Positions 30,092-42,300 of a DNA stretch of 64,000 nt are shown here, piece after piece. The DNA comes from Marchantia polymorpha subsp. ruderalis (taxonomy: Eukaryota > Streptophyta > Marchantiopsida > Marchantiales > Marchantiaceae). A program made the translations under genes and the position numbers. The stretch's first letter is position 1. Each line of letters begins with the position of its first letter. The DNA lies in assembly GCA_037833965.1 (NCBI GenBank), contig AP031354.1, positions 22,794,001 to 22,858,000 of the forward strand, given 5' to 3'. The notes beneath the pieces were generated by a model. The model did no database searches and was not told the DNA's origin. It saw only the letters and a list, made by a program, of their open reading frames with translations.

Positions 30092-32343
30092 ATGCATAGG
30101 CGGGTTCCTACGCATAGGCAGGACTCACCCCTGGTGCAACGCAGGAAGGGGAAGGAGCCGGCGGAAGATCCGCCCTCGGTTCAAGGGCCTTCGGGGCAAG
30201 GCCCTTCGGCGGTGAGATCGCCGGGATTTGCGCCTTCGGCGCAAGGGCCTTCGGGCCAGCGAGTTACAAACAGAGAGCCGGCGAGAGCCTCGCCTTCGGC
30301 GGGAAATCCGCCGAAAGGTCTGCCTTCGGCGGAAGGGCCTTCGGGCCAAGGGACATCGGGTGGGCCGTCTTCGGCGCTGCGCCCTCGGCAGAAGAAGCGC
30401 CGGGAATTGCGCCTACGCGTAGGCCGGACGCATCCCTGCCGCAGGACGTAAGGGTGGAGCAGGACCGATCGGTGGAGCCGATTGACTGTCCGCAGGGTGA
30501 AATTCGTGCGCGCGATGCACAATTACACTCCGCGAAGGTACATTCCGCACGATCGCCTTCGGCGGTAGACGTCGGCGGCGAGGAGGTTACAGTAGCGGCG
30601 GGACAGGGACAGGCGGACGATGTGAATTTGGCACAGCCGCATTCACCCACCGCCTTGGACATTTTAGCAGGGAGTAGCGAGGCTGCAGGAGCGCCAGCGG
30701 CGGCAGAGCACGCAGACATCTCGCAGCCCCGCACAGGCCTGTCGCCGACGCATTCAATGGCGACCCAAATCCTCAATTCAGAGGATGACGAAGAAGGAGG
30801 ATCCACGGAATCAGTGTCGGGATCGGGATCCACCGAGGAGGAGACGGGGGAAATGGTAAGCGCGCCGACGGCGGCGCTCTATGAGCAGGTAGTACTACTG
30901 CTGAGGTACCTGGATCGTAAGATGAAGAAGTACGCGGACCCTCGCCAGCCTGGGTCCTACGTCGAGTTAGTGCGTAAGCGAACTCGCACTAAAGTCCACA
31001 CCAGCAAGTTGCTGGCCCGTGTGGACCAGGAACTTAAGAATCTGCGGGAGAAGCATGAGTCCTTGTGGGGTCAGTACAACCTCAATAAGAAGTTGTACAA
31101 ACATTTCGACAAGGTGAAGGACGAGAAGCTGGAAGAGTTCGCCAAGGAGAAGGCGAAGCTCATAGAGGAGCTGGATTCTTAGCAAGCTCAGAATCAAATT
31201 TTGTAAGAGGAGCTCGTGCGACAGACACGGTTGTTAGAGCAGTGTCAGCTCGCACGACAGGCGGACGGGGAATTAATCCGCAGACTGCAGTCCAAGTGCG
31301 GGGAATTGAGAGCATAGCGTGCGGAGGCCGAATTACAGTTGGTTGTAGTTGAAGACGATCGCCGGCGAGAGGCAGATCGCACGAAGGAAGAGATGGCGAG
31401 GCGAGTCATCCACTATCTCAGGGGCTACGCCCACTGGGAAGTGGCGGCGCAGGAGAAACTCACACTGCGTGAGTTAGAGCTTCGTGCAGCCGGGTTGTTG
31501 ACAGGTGACAGTCGGAGTCGGCGGCGAGTGGCGAAGAAGTTAGATTCTTTTCTGTTGAAGTCACGGGACACCATGGCCGCACGAACCCGCACTAAAGTCC
31601 ACACTTGCAAGTTGCTGGCCTGTGTGGACCAGGAACTTAAGGCTCTGCGGGAGAAGCACGAGTGCCTGTGGGGTCAGTACAACCTCAATAAGGAGTTGTA
31701 CAAAGCCTTCGACAAGACGAAGGACGAGAAGCTTGAAGAGTTTGCCAAGGAGAAGGCGAAGCTCGCAGAGGAGCTGGATTCGGAGCAGGCTTAGAATCGA
31801 ATTTTGTCAGAGGAGCTCGTGCGACATACACGGTTGTTAGAGTAGTGTCAGCTCGCACGGCAGGCGGACGAGGAATTAATCCGCAGACTGCAATCCGAGT
31901 GCGGGGAATTGAGAGCGGAGCGTGCGGAGGCAGAATTGCAGTTGGTTGTAGTTGAAGACGATCGCCGGCGGGAGGCAGATCGCACGAAGGAAGAGATGGC
32001 GAGGCGAGTCACCCGCTGTCTTAGGGGCTACGCCCACTTGGAAGTGGCGGCGCAGGAGAAACTCACACTGCGTGAGTTAGAGCTTCGTGCAGCCGGGTTG
32101 TTGACAGGTGACAGTCGAAGTCGGCGGCGAGTGGCGAAGAAGCTGGACTCTTTTCTGTCAAGATCGCGGGACATCATGGCCACCCCCGAGTCGCAGGTTT
32201 CCGCAGTGTTGCGGCGATTGGGACTGCGCAGTCGAGCGGAGGACTGGCAGGGTAGAGAGTTAGTGCGTGGCAGTCCGTCGCGCAGAAGGCGAAGCACAGG
32301 TTATGCGGAGTGTAGTGTAGCGTGGTTCCGTGCAGGCGCGTAG
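30092..32343 (+). pseudogene. U3 ORF remnant in E1 with internal duplication
   Basis: Covers the Pro/Ala-rich middle, acidic run and coiled coil of the LTR protein, with several in-frame stops (near 30453, 31182, 31316, 31793 and 31845). The coiled-coil part is present twice. The C-terminal part from 31909 to 32343 keeps the usual ending with one frame. Confidence 0.75.
30980..32185 (+). repeat. Tandem duplication of 603 bp in the coiled-coil coding part of E1
   Basis: Sequence from 30980 (AACTCGCACTAAAGTCC) recurs from 31583 (AACCCGCACTAAAGTCC). The offset of 603 bp is exactly 201 codons, so the duplication kept the frame. The two units have since diverged and both acquired stops. Confidence 0.75.
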
Positions 32344-32379
32344 CATAGTGCAGTGTAGTGTTAGTTAGGACTTAGAAGG

Positions 32380-32385
32380 TATAAA
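32380..32385 (+). promoter_or_regulatory. TATA box of LTR fragment E1
   Basis: TATAAA in the conserved context GAAGGTATAAAGTAG, followed by the CAAGGC/GCCTTG hairpin. Confidence 0.5.
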
Positions 32386-33345
32386 GTAGTTCAAGGCGTC
32401 TTGCCTTGGGATTTTTCCAGTTTCGGAAGTGCAGATCAGGAACTCATTTTCTCTGCGTGTTTGTGTCCTTAGTTCTATCACCACGCAAGAGGAGATACAC
32501 CTTGGCGGTCCGCATTGTGTAGCTGAAGGCCTTCGGCCGAATGTTCAGAGCTAGTACATTGGGTAGAGACTTGAGTAGTTCGGATCTACACCTACGGGTG
32601 ATTGCCGATGCTCAGAGCCAGTTACCAGTTAGATACTTGAACGGTTTCCCCCTTACACTCTTGAGTGATTGTTCCTGATTGTACTCCTTCGGGATTTTTC
32701 CCCTGAATGCCAAAGTGAAGTTTTGCTATTTCGTGTAAGCCTTGGTTGTAAATTCAGGTCACGCTGCAGTAGGTGCCTTCAGGGTAACCCCTGTAGTATT
32801 TCTGGGAATGACAAGTGCCTGAGAATTCAAACTCTTCAATAGACTGTTATGGTGTGCTACTGGATCGTTTCTCAGTTGAGTCCCTCCGTGCGGACTTGTG
32901 TTCTCTGCGCGTTTTGTGAGTTGATAGTGTTGTTCACCGCGTGTGAGTGACTTCGATCCGAAGTAGGAAGTCCAACCCGGGTTTCCCACGCTAGTGGAAG
33001 GGTTGTAAAAGCCGGAGTTGGAAGTCACTGCCTGCAGATTCGCCGAGTGTACTTGCAAGAGACTTTCTCCCTGAAATCTTAAGTAGAGGTCCTAGCCGAT
33101 CTCTGGGTTGTGTTTCTGTAGTTTGAGGTGTGTGTGTGTTGAGTGAACTACGCTGCATTGTGCGACCTCCGAGTGAGCTCCGAGTGAACACTTGCAGTGT
33201 TTTTGGGAGTGACAGTCGCCTAAGAATTCAAACTCCTCAATAGTTTGTTAAATGTGACACTTTGTACCCTGTGTGTTCCTCTGTCCCTATGGGTTCGACC
33301 TTTCTACCACTATATTGCAATTTTAGCCTTTAGTGGGTTATTACA

Positions 33346-34407
33346 GTTGCGGCGGCTGGGGTTGCGCAGTAGAGCCGAAGACCGGTCGGGAAGGGAGTCA
33401 GCGCGTGGTCGGCTTTCGCATAGGCGGCATAGCAAATGACATGTAGCGTAGCGTAGTGTTAGGAAGTTAGGATTTTAGAGGTGTATAACTTAGTTCAAGG
33501 CGTTTTGCCTTGGAGATTTTCCAGTTTCGGAAGTTCAGTTCAGGAACTCGTTTCCTCTGCGCTTTTGTGTAATGCGTTTTGTCACCGCGCAAGAGGAGTT
33601 GTAGTATTGTCAAAGTTACCGCAGCCTACAGCCGAAGTCCTTCGTCCGAATGCTCTGAGCTAGTGTAGTCTAGTTAGAACCTGAGCAGTTCGGACTTACA
33701 CCTTCGGACGATTTTTCCTGTTTGTACTCCTTCGGGATTTTTTCCCCTCAATGCCAAAGTGAAGTTTTGTTACTTCGAGTAAGCCTTGGTTGTAAATTCA
33801 GGTTGTACGCTGCTTGAGGGTACTTTGAGGGTAGCCTCTGCAGTATTTCTAGGAATGACTAGTGCCTGAGAATTCAAACTCGTCAATAGATTGTTAAGTT
33901 TTCACACTAGTTCGTTTCTCAACATAGTTGCTCAGTTCGGATTTCTGTATTCTCTACGCGTTTTGTGAGTTGAGTGTGTTGTTCACCGCGTGAGAGTGAC
34001 TTCGGTTTGACGAAGGTACCGCATCCGAAGTAGGAAGTTCAAGCCGGATGCCCTGCACTAGCAGTAACTAGTGGGAGGGTTGTCAATTCGGAGTTGGGCG
34101 ACTACCTGCAGATCCTCTGAGCGTACTCTTGAGAAACTTTCCCCCTGAACCTTAAGTGGAGGTCCTAATCGGCCTCACAGTTGTGCTTTTCCAGTTTCAG
34201 GTGTGCGTTGGGGTGAACTACGCTGCACTGTGCATACTCCGAGTTGAGCACTTGCAGTATTTCTGGGAGTGACAGTCGCTTGAGAATTCAAACTCTTCAA
34301 TAGTCTGTTAAAACGTGACACTTTGTACTCTGTGTGTTGCCTCTGTCCCTGTGGGTTCGACCTTTTTGCTGCTATACTGCAGTTTTAGCCTTTGGTGGGT
34401 TATTACA
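33346..34407 (+). mobile_element. Giant-LTR 3' fragment E2, divergent
   Basis: Starts in the last codons of the U3 ORF (GTTGCGGCGGCTGGGG) directly after the end of E1. It continues through a TATA-like TATAAC near 33484, R and U5 to GGTGGGTTATTACA. It is the most divergent R-U5 in the window, so it is probably the oldest copy. Confidence 0.78.
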
Positions 34408-34779
34408 CTTTGCTGTACTGCATAGGAACCTACTTTGGTTTAGTTCATCCTGTTGTAAGAAGAAGAAAGTGTGATTCTTGAAGAATACTAACTACTTGGT
34501 ACAACAGTGCTGTCGTCAGCCATCTGCGCAACAAATTTTCTATCTGTTCGTTTTGATTTCCCACCAGAGTTTTGCCTTCTATGTGAGGTATTGAGAAGTA
34601 ATGTCTATTTGTCGGCCATGGTTTCGATCGTTTGCTTTTGCGTGCAGTTCATGGTTATTTTGAAATTGTCTTCCTCTTTCAGTCCTACCTATACTTTTAT
34701 TCTGTCGATGGCAATGAACCTCTGTAAGGCTCTGTACTACTTGCTCCTCTAATTCCTACGTACTTTTGCTCAGTAATTT
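34408..34779 (+). other. Non-repeat stretch between LTRs E2 and J
   Basis: About 370 bp of AT-richer sequence unlike the LTRs. Together with 45372 onward it formed the target of LTR J. A short open frame at 34507-34752 has no recognisable domain and no supporting context, so I do not call it a gene. Confidence 0.6.
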
Positions 34780-37700
34780 TGTGGTACCCCACTTTTGGTA
34801 TTTTTGCGGAATTTAAAACATTTTTGGAAAACTATACCACGGCAGCAGTGTAAATAGCCATCGGTGCATCAAAATAGAGTGAGACTGGATGATCTCGAAG
34901 AATCTCGTAGAATCCAGGAGTTCGGCGCAACGTTTGGGACAGACGCCGCCCTAAACGACGGGCGCTGAAGGAGTGCCCCTTCGGCGCAAGGCGCATAATC
35001 CGCCTTCGGCGCTAGAGAAATCCCTCAGAATCTAATCAATTCCCAAACGCCTTGACTTGGTTAGGGTTTCGTTGAAAAGAGCTCGACACGCTTGTTCTAA
35101 CGAGCGCAAGAACGCCTGGAATGGATCAGGGAGTTGCGACGGTCGAAAGATACGAAGACCTTCGCCTACGCATAGGCGAAATAGGGTTTGACGTCGGCGG
35201 GGTGTCCGCCGAGAATGCCGCCTACGCATAGGCGGGGAGGACTTGCACCTACGCATAGGCGGACGGAAACCGCCTACGCATAGGCGCTTCGGCGTCGGCG
35301 GGAAGTCCGCCTTCGGCCCTAGAAATCCGCCTTCGGGGTTGGAACTTGTACGGCACCTTCAGCGCCAGCGCATCACGGATGGGCGAGGACCCAACGAAGT
35401 AGTAAAATCCGTACGGACCGTACGGACTGTACGGACGGAACGGACGAGTGCGCCTTCGGCCGGTCGGGATTACGGAGACAAGAGCGCCGACGGAGAGGCG
35501 AGAGAGATGGACAGACTGGACGGAGTCCGTTGACCGCGGTCAACGCCTTTGGCACAGCCACCTTCAGCGCTGCGCCTGCGGCGAGGGACCTGCGCGGATG
35601 AACGTCCTGTGTGCGGACAGAATTTGCCTACGTATAGGCGAGCGCCTACGCACAGGCACATGAAGTTCTGCGCCGGCGGAAACTCCGCCGGGGATTCCAC
35701 CTACGCAGAAGGGAGTTCGACTTTTGTCCTATGCGCGGACGAACGCCTTTGGCGGAGCGGGACTAGCCAAATTGAAGTACGAAGGAGTGCAGCGCGTCGG
35801 CGAGAAATCCGCCTTCGGCGCTGTGCGACCATGGCCGCGGCGTGATACGCTGGCGGAGTTCAATTTACCAATTCGAGCGTGTGAGTGAAGTCGGCGTCGG
35901 CGGAGCGTGAAGCCGCGCGTGAGATAGAAGGCCGTTATACCGCGGAGCCGGCGCGGCCATCAAGTGATTCGACCTTCACGACCAAGAGCTGACCATGACC
36001 TCCTGCGAGCGGACAGAGGACGCCTCATTCTTGAATTGGCGATTTCAATTTCTGGTGCGAGCTGCGCGCGTCCACCTCCTAGCTGAGAGACGTTCTAGAC
36101 ATCACCGCGCGGAGAGTTACTCGGTGGCTGAGAGAGAATTGAGTGCGCGACATTTGGAATTGAGAGAGATTAGAGTTTGCAGAGGAGACAGATCCGCGAG
36201 CAAGAAGCTCGAGCAGAGCAGAGAGAGAGTTGCGCAAACCAATTTCAAGAACGCAATTTTGAAATCGATGAGGCTGCAGATGGTGCCACTCAAGCTCCCG
36301 CAGAACGGTTTGCGTGCCTTTGAGGAACGGCTGATTACAAGGAAACTCGAGTTCTTGCTGTGGGGATGGAATTACGTGTGCGCAGACATGGTGCGCAAAT
36401 GGCTAGACGAGGAACGACCACCTATGCGCGGATTACGTCCGCACGTAGATAGATGGACTGTCCGCGATTGGGGACAGGCATTGGGGAGGTGCGCAGGTGA
36501 GGACGGGTACCTCCTGTTCGAGAGTGAGAGCGTCAAGGTAACGAAGCAGGATGAAGCCTCCTTCGTGGAATTATTCAAGCGGGAGAGGTCTTCCAAGAAC
36601 GGGTACAGGACCCGCGACTACAAAGATCGTTTCCGCAGGACCATAGCGATGGCGCTGCTGCAATTGTTGCAGCCGCACCGAACTACGTACATCACGTTGT
36701 GGCAGGTGTCCTTCGTGGAGCTCATCTTGGCCGGAGCTCCAGTTCACTGGTCGCGTATCCTGCATAGGGTGATGCGACAGCATGCGTTTGAGGAGTGGGG
36801 AGGAACTCTCAATCACCTCTCCCCCTTCTTGATAAATTTTTATCGGGAGATGAATTGTTTAACCGCGGCCGAGCGTGCTCGATTTCCGCCGTTGTCAGTC
36901 GATCCTCCCGGGAGGTATGTGCGGGATAACGAGGTAGACACTGACGCGGAGGACTCACCGACTTCCACTCCACCAATTCAACAGGATGCGGGGAGAGACA
37001 CACCCACAGCGCGAGTGCCGCGGAGGCAAAGGTGGAGAGAGGAACCGGAGAAAGAGCAACGTCGAGAATCAGCTGCTCTCACTCGGAAGCGGCCACTACA
37101 CGAAGTTTGCAGCCGGCCGAAGCAAAAGGCGCGCAGGCTTTTGTTACCAACCAGCAGCGCGGAAACAGCGACGATCGCCACAGAGAAAGGAAGTCCGTCC
37201 CCGGAGAAGGATGGGACTACGCGGACGGCCGAAAGGGCGGTAGACCACCCTACGCCTTCGGCGGAAGAGAGACGACCTTCGGGTCAGGAGTTACCACGTG
37301 CGACGCGGATGAGTGTGCCACCTACGCATAGGCGACTCCCTGTGGATAGGCGACCCCTTGCGGACCTGAATTTGTGCCTACGCATAGGCAGAGAAAGTTC
37401 ACCTACGCATAGGCGGCCGCCTACGCATAGGCAGGACTCACCCCCGGTACAACGCAGGAAGGGGAAATCCGCCAAAAGATGCGCCTTCGGCGGAAGGGCC
37501 TTCGGGCCAAGGGACATCGGGCGGGTCGCCTTCGGCGGTAGACGCCTTCGGCACTGTGCCTTCGGCGGATGAAGCGCCGGGAATTGCGCCTACGCGTAGG
37601 CTGGACGCATCCCTCGCGCAGGATCTAAGGGTGGAGTAGGACCGATCGGTGGAGCGGGACCTAACGGAGGAGCGGATTGTTTGTCCACAAGATGAAATTC

Positions 37701-38287
37701 GTGTGCGCGATGCACAATTACACCCCGCGCAGGTACATTCCGCACGATCGCCTTCGGCGGTAGACGCCGGCGGCGAAGAAGTTACAGTCGCGGCACGACA
37801 GGCGGACGATGGGGATGTGGCACGGCCGCATTCACCCACCGCCTTGGACATTTTAGCAAGGAGCAGCGAGGCTGCAGGAGCGCCATCGGCGGCAGAACAC
37901 GCAGACAACTCGCAGCCCCACTTAGGCCAGTCGCCGACACAATCAATGGCGACCGAAATCCTCAAATCGGAGGATGATCAAGAAGAAGCGTCTACGGAAT
38001 CAGTGTCGGGATCGGGATCCACCGAGGAGGAGGAGGAGGAATTAATTGGAGCACCGGCGGCGGCGCTCTGTGAGCAGGTAGTACCTCTGCTGAGGTACTT
38101 GGATCGCAAGATGGAGAAATATGCGGATCCTCGCCAGCGTGGGTCCTACGTCGAGTTAGTATGCAGGCGAACTCGCACTAAAGTCCACACCAGCAAGTTG
38201 CTAGCTCGGGTGGACCGCGAACTTAAGGATCTGCGAGAGAAGCATGAATGCTTGTGGGGTCAGTACAACCTCAATCAGAAATTTTAC
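34780..38287 (+). mobile_element. Giant LTR, copy J, left part
   Basis: Starts TGTGGTACCCCAC after the target duplication AATTT (34775-34779), repeated at 45367-45371 after the right part. It is a solo LTR, with no internal gypsy sequence next to it. Palindromes are mostly CCTACGCATAGG. It is interrupted at 38287 by inverted LTR C with the duplication TTTAC. Without C it is about 5.2 kb. Confidence 0.92.
35995..38287 (+). pseudogene. U3 ORF of LTR J, left part, broken
   Basis: The first 500 or so codons (35995 to about 37470) are open although this copy is clearly diverged from A-D, with many amino-acid changes but a conserved pattern (e.g. NGYRTRDYKDRFRRT, THRR repeats). A deletion and frameshift near 37465 remove part of the Pro-rich middle. 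The frame from 37649 carries the acidic run and the start of the coiled coil up to the LTR C insertion. The ORF resumes at 43708. Confidence 0.82.
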
Positions 38288-38482
38288 TGTAATAACCCAC
38301 TAAAGGCTAAAACTGCAATATAGTGGTAGAAAGGTCGAACCCACAGGGACAGAGGAACACACAGGGTACAAAGTGTCACGTTTTAACAGACTATTGAGGA
38401 GTTTGAATTCTCAGGCAACTGTCACTCCCAGAAATACTGCAAGTGTCCACTCGGAGCGCACTCGGAGGTCGCACAGTGCAGC

Positions 38483-38513
<31 letters not shown>

Positions 38514-39265
38514 CTGAAACTACAGAAACACAACCCAGAGATCCGTTAGGACCTCTACTTCAAGATTTCAGGGGGAAAGTCTCTCAAGAGCACACTCGGC
38601 AAAGCTGCGGGCAGTGACTTCCAACTCCGGCTTTTACAACACTTCCACTAGCTTGCTGCTAGTGTAGGAAACCCGGTTTGGACTGCCTACTTCGGATCAA
38701 AGTCACTCCTACGCGGTGAACAACACTCTCAACTCACAGAACGCGCAGAGAACACAGGTCCGCACTGAAGGACTCACTGTGAAACATTCCAGTAACACAA
38801 CAACAGTCTATTGAAGAGTTTTAATTCTCAGGCACTTGTCATTCCCAGAAATACTACAGGGGTTACCCTCAAGGCACCTGCTGCAGCGTAACCTGAATTT
38901 ACAACCAAGGCTTACACGAAGTAGCAAAACTTCACTTTGGCATTCAGGGGAAAAATCCCAAGGAGTACAATCAGAAAGAAACACTCGAAGGTGTAGGGGC
39001 GAAACTGTTCAAGTATCTAACTAGTCACTGGCTCTGAGCATCGGCAGTCACCCGCAGGTGCAGATCCGAACTACTCAAGTCTCTAACCAATGTACTAGCT
39101 CTGAACATTCGGCCGAAGGCCTTCAGCTACAAAATGCGGAACGCTAAGTTGTAACTCCTCATGCGTGGTGACAGAACTCAAGGACACAAACACGCAAAGG
39201 AAATGGGTTCCTGATCTATACTTCTGAGTTTGGGAAAGAACCCCAGGCAAAACGCCTGGAACTAT

Positions 39266-39271
39266 TTTATA
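39266..39271 (-). promoter_or_regulatory. TATA box of LTR C
   Basis: TATAAA on the minus strand, 36 bp after the U3 ORF stop. The CCAGGC/GCCTGG hairpin follows at 39243-39259. Confidence 0.65.
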
Positions 39272-39307
39272 CCTTCTAAGTCCTACCTAACACTACACTG
39301 CACTACG

Positions 39308-42300
39308 CTACACGCCTGCACGGAACCACGCTACACTACACTCCGCGGAACCTGTACTACGTCTCCTGCGCGGCCGACTGCCGCGCACTAACTCCCTACC
39401 CTGCCACTCTTCCGCTCGACTGCGCAGTCCCAACCTCTGCAACGCCGCGGACACCTCCCCCTCGAGGGCGGACATGGTATCCTGTGCCTTCGACAGAAAG
39501 GCTTCGAGCTTCTTTGCTACCTTCCGCCGACTCCTACTGTCGCCTGACAACAACCCGGCTGCGCGCAATTCAAACTCACGCAGTGTGAGTTTCTCCTGCG
39601 CCTTCACTTCCCAGTGGGCGTAGCCCTTGAGACAGTGGGCGACTCGCCGCGCCGTCTCCACCTTCGTGCGGTCCGCCTCCTTCCTGCGATCCTCTTCAAT
39701 TATCACTAATTGCGATTCGGCTTCAGCACGTTGCGCTCTCAATTCGCCACACTCTGACTGTAACCTGCGGATTAACTCTTCATCCGCCTGCCGTGCGAGC
39801 TGACATTGTTCCAACAACCGCGTCTGTCGCACGAGCTCCTCTGACAAAATCCGATTCTGGGCCTGCTCAGAGTTGAGTGCTTCCTTGACCTTCACCTGCT
39901 CCTTGGTGAGCTCGCCCAGTTTCTCATCCTTCATCTTCTCGGAGTGCTTGTAGAATTTCTGATTAAGCTTGTACTGACCCCACAAGCACGCATGCTTCTC
40001 CTTCAAGTCCCTCAACTCCTGGTCCACTCTAGCTAATAGCTTGCTGGTGTGGACTTTAGTGCGAGTCCGCCTGCGCACTAACTCGATGTAAGATCCCGGC
40101 TGGAGTGGGTCGGCGTATTTATCGACCTTGCGATCCAAGTACCGCAGCAACGGAATCACCTGCTCAGAGAGCGCCGCCGCCGGCGCTCCAACAATTTCCT
40201 CCTCCTCCTCCTCGGTGTCTTCTGCTCCTGACATTTCTTCCGTGGAGCCTCCGTCGTCATCATCCGAGTGGAGAATTTCAGTCGCCATTGATTGCGTCGG
40301 CGACTGCCCCGAGTGGGGCTGCACGTCCTCGACGTGTGCTGCCTGCGAAGGCACGGCTGCAGCCTCGCTGCTCGTCGCCAAAATGTCTAAGGCGGAAGGC
40401 GAATGTACCCGTGCGGCATACCCGTCTCTCGCTTGTTGATGGTCTACCGCATCCTCTCTGTCGCCGTCGTCCGTCGCCGAAGGCGATCGAGCGGAGGGTG
40501 GCTGCGCGGGGTTTGATTGCGCATCGCGCATCGAGATTTCATCCCGCGGACAGTCACTCCGCTCCTCCGTCTGTTGTTCCCTTGATCGGTCCGTGGGGAC
40601 TGTGCCCGGCCCGTGCGCAGGCGCATTTGCCGGCGCCTTGTCCGCCGCAGGCGTAGCGCCGCGGACATCTATCGCCGAAGGCGACATGGCCGGGGGCCGC
40701 ACGCCCGATGTTCCTTGGCCTATAGGCCCTACCGCCGAAGGCGCATCTATCGGCGGACTTCCCGCCGATGGTGCGGCCTCCGCACGCTCTCTGCTCGTAT
40801 CTCCTCTGCTCGAAGATCCTGGCGCCGAAGGCGCGAATTGCGGCGCGTGGTGCGCCGGAGGGTCTGGCCCCGAGGGCCGGTGTCTCGTAGGCGGTTCTTC
40901 CGCCGGCTCCTTCCCCTTCCTACGTTGGAACGGGGGTGATTCTTGCCTGTGCACAGGCGGCACGTGTGGAGGTGTCCTGTGCACAGGCGACCTGTGCACA
41001 GGCGACCTGTGCACAGGTGAGCGCCTGTGCACAGGCGGACTGCTCCTTCCCACGCGTAAGCGTAGATCCACGTCCACTTGTGTTCGCCGGTCCGCGGAGG
41101 CTCGTCCGTCCGCGGAGGTTTGCCTGTGCGCGAACGGAACATCTGTCCGCATCGCACGTGGTAACTCCGGAGGCCCTTGGCCCGTAGGCGGCCTCTCTCC
41201 CGACGAGGTTGCAGCGTGGCCCGTTGCTCCTGCGGTCGTCCGCGCTTCCTCTCGCCTCTCTGGCGACGCACTTCCTATCTCCGTCGCAATCGTCGCCGTG
41301 TCCGCACTGTCAGCTGGTAACACCAGTCTGCGTGCCTTCTGCTTCGGCCGGCTGTATGGCTCGCACAGCGGCCGCGGTCGAATGGGAGCAGAGGGTTCTT
41401 GATGCTGCTCCTCTTCGGACTCTTCCCTCCATCGCCGCTTCCGCGGCACTCGCGCTGCAGGGGTGTGTCTCCCTTCGTCCCTCCGTCTTGATGGGGTAGA
41501 AGTCGGTGACTCCTCCGCATCAGTGTCGACCTCGTTCTCCCGCACATACTTCCCGGGATGGTCGATGGACAATGGCGGAAAATGTTCAAGCTCCGCCGCT
41601 GTCAAACAATTCCGCTGTCGATAAAAATTGATGAGGAAAGGAGAAAGATGGTTTAGAGTTCCCCCTTTCTCCTCAAACGCGTGCTGTCGCATCACCCTGT
41701 GCAGGATGCTCGCCCAGTGAATTGGAGTTCCCTCGATGACGCACTCCACAAAAGAGACCTGCCACAATGTGATGTAGCAGGCGCGGTGCGGCTGCAGTAA
41801 TTGCATCAGCGCCGCGGACAAAGTCCGGCGAAATCGATCCTTGTAATCACGGGTCCTGTACCCATTCTTGGTAGACCTCCCGGTCTTGAACAGCTCCACA
41901 AATTGCGCCTCTTCTTGCTTGGTCACCTTGATGCTCTCACTGTCGAAAAGGAGATGCTCTGGCATGCCAGCACATCTTCCCAACGCCTGCGCCCAATCTT
42001 GGACTGTCCACCGATCAACATGCGGACGCAATCCGCGCGAGGGTGGTCCCTGTGGCTCTAGCCACTCGCGCACCATATTCGCACAGATGTAATTCCATCC
42101 CCATAGCAAGAAATCGAGCTTTCTTGCTATTAAGCGCTCTTCGAAAGCGCGCAGCCCGTTCTGCGGCAGGCGAAGTGGCACCATCCGCAATCTGCTCGGT
42201 CTCGTCATTGCGTTCCTGGGGTTCGCTCGCCCGCTCATTCTACTTCCGCACTGCCCGCGCTTCTTTCTCTCTCGGCAAACTCTAATCGCCCTCAATTCCA

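Larger units (their letters stand above)
30042..33345 (+). mobile_element. Giant-LTR fragment E1, rearranged
   Basis: About 30 bp matching mid-ORF sequence (CTGAGGTACCTGGATCG) are fused to sequence from further upstream in the ORF. It then runs through the coiled-coil region, a TATA box at 32380, R and U5 to GGGTTATTACA at 33345. The palindromes here are mainly CCTACGCATAGG or CCTATGCATAGG. It begins exactly where LTR D ends, so gypsy copy 2 probably inserted in this older LTR. Confidence 0.8.

Noticed and set aside
34507-34752. 81-codon open frame between LTRs E2 and J
   Set aside because: AT-rich and hydrophobic, with no domain or homologous feature and no gene context. It is likely chance.
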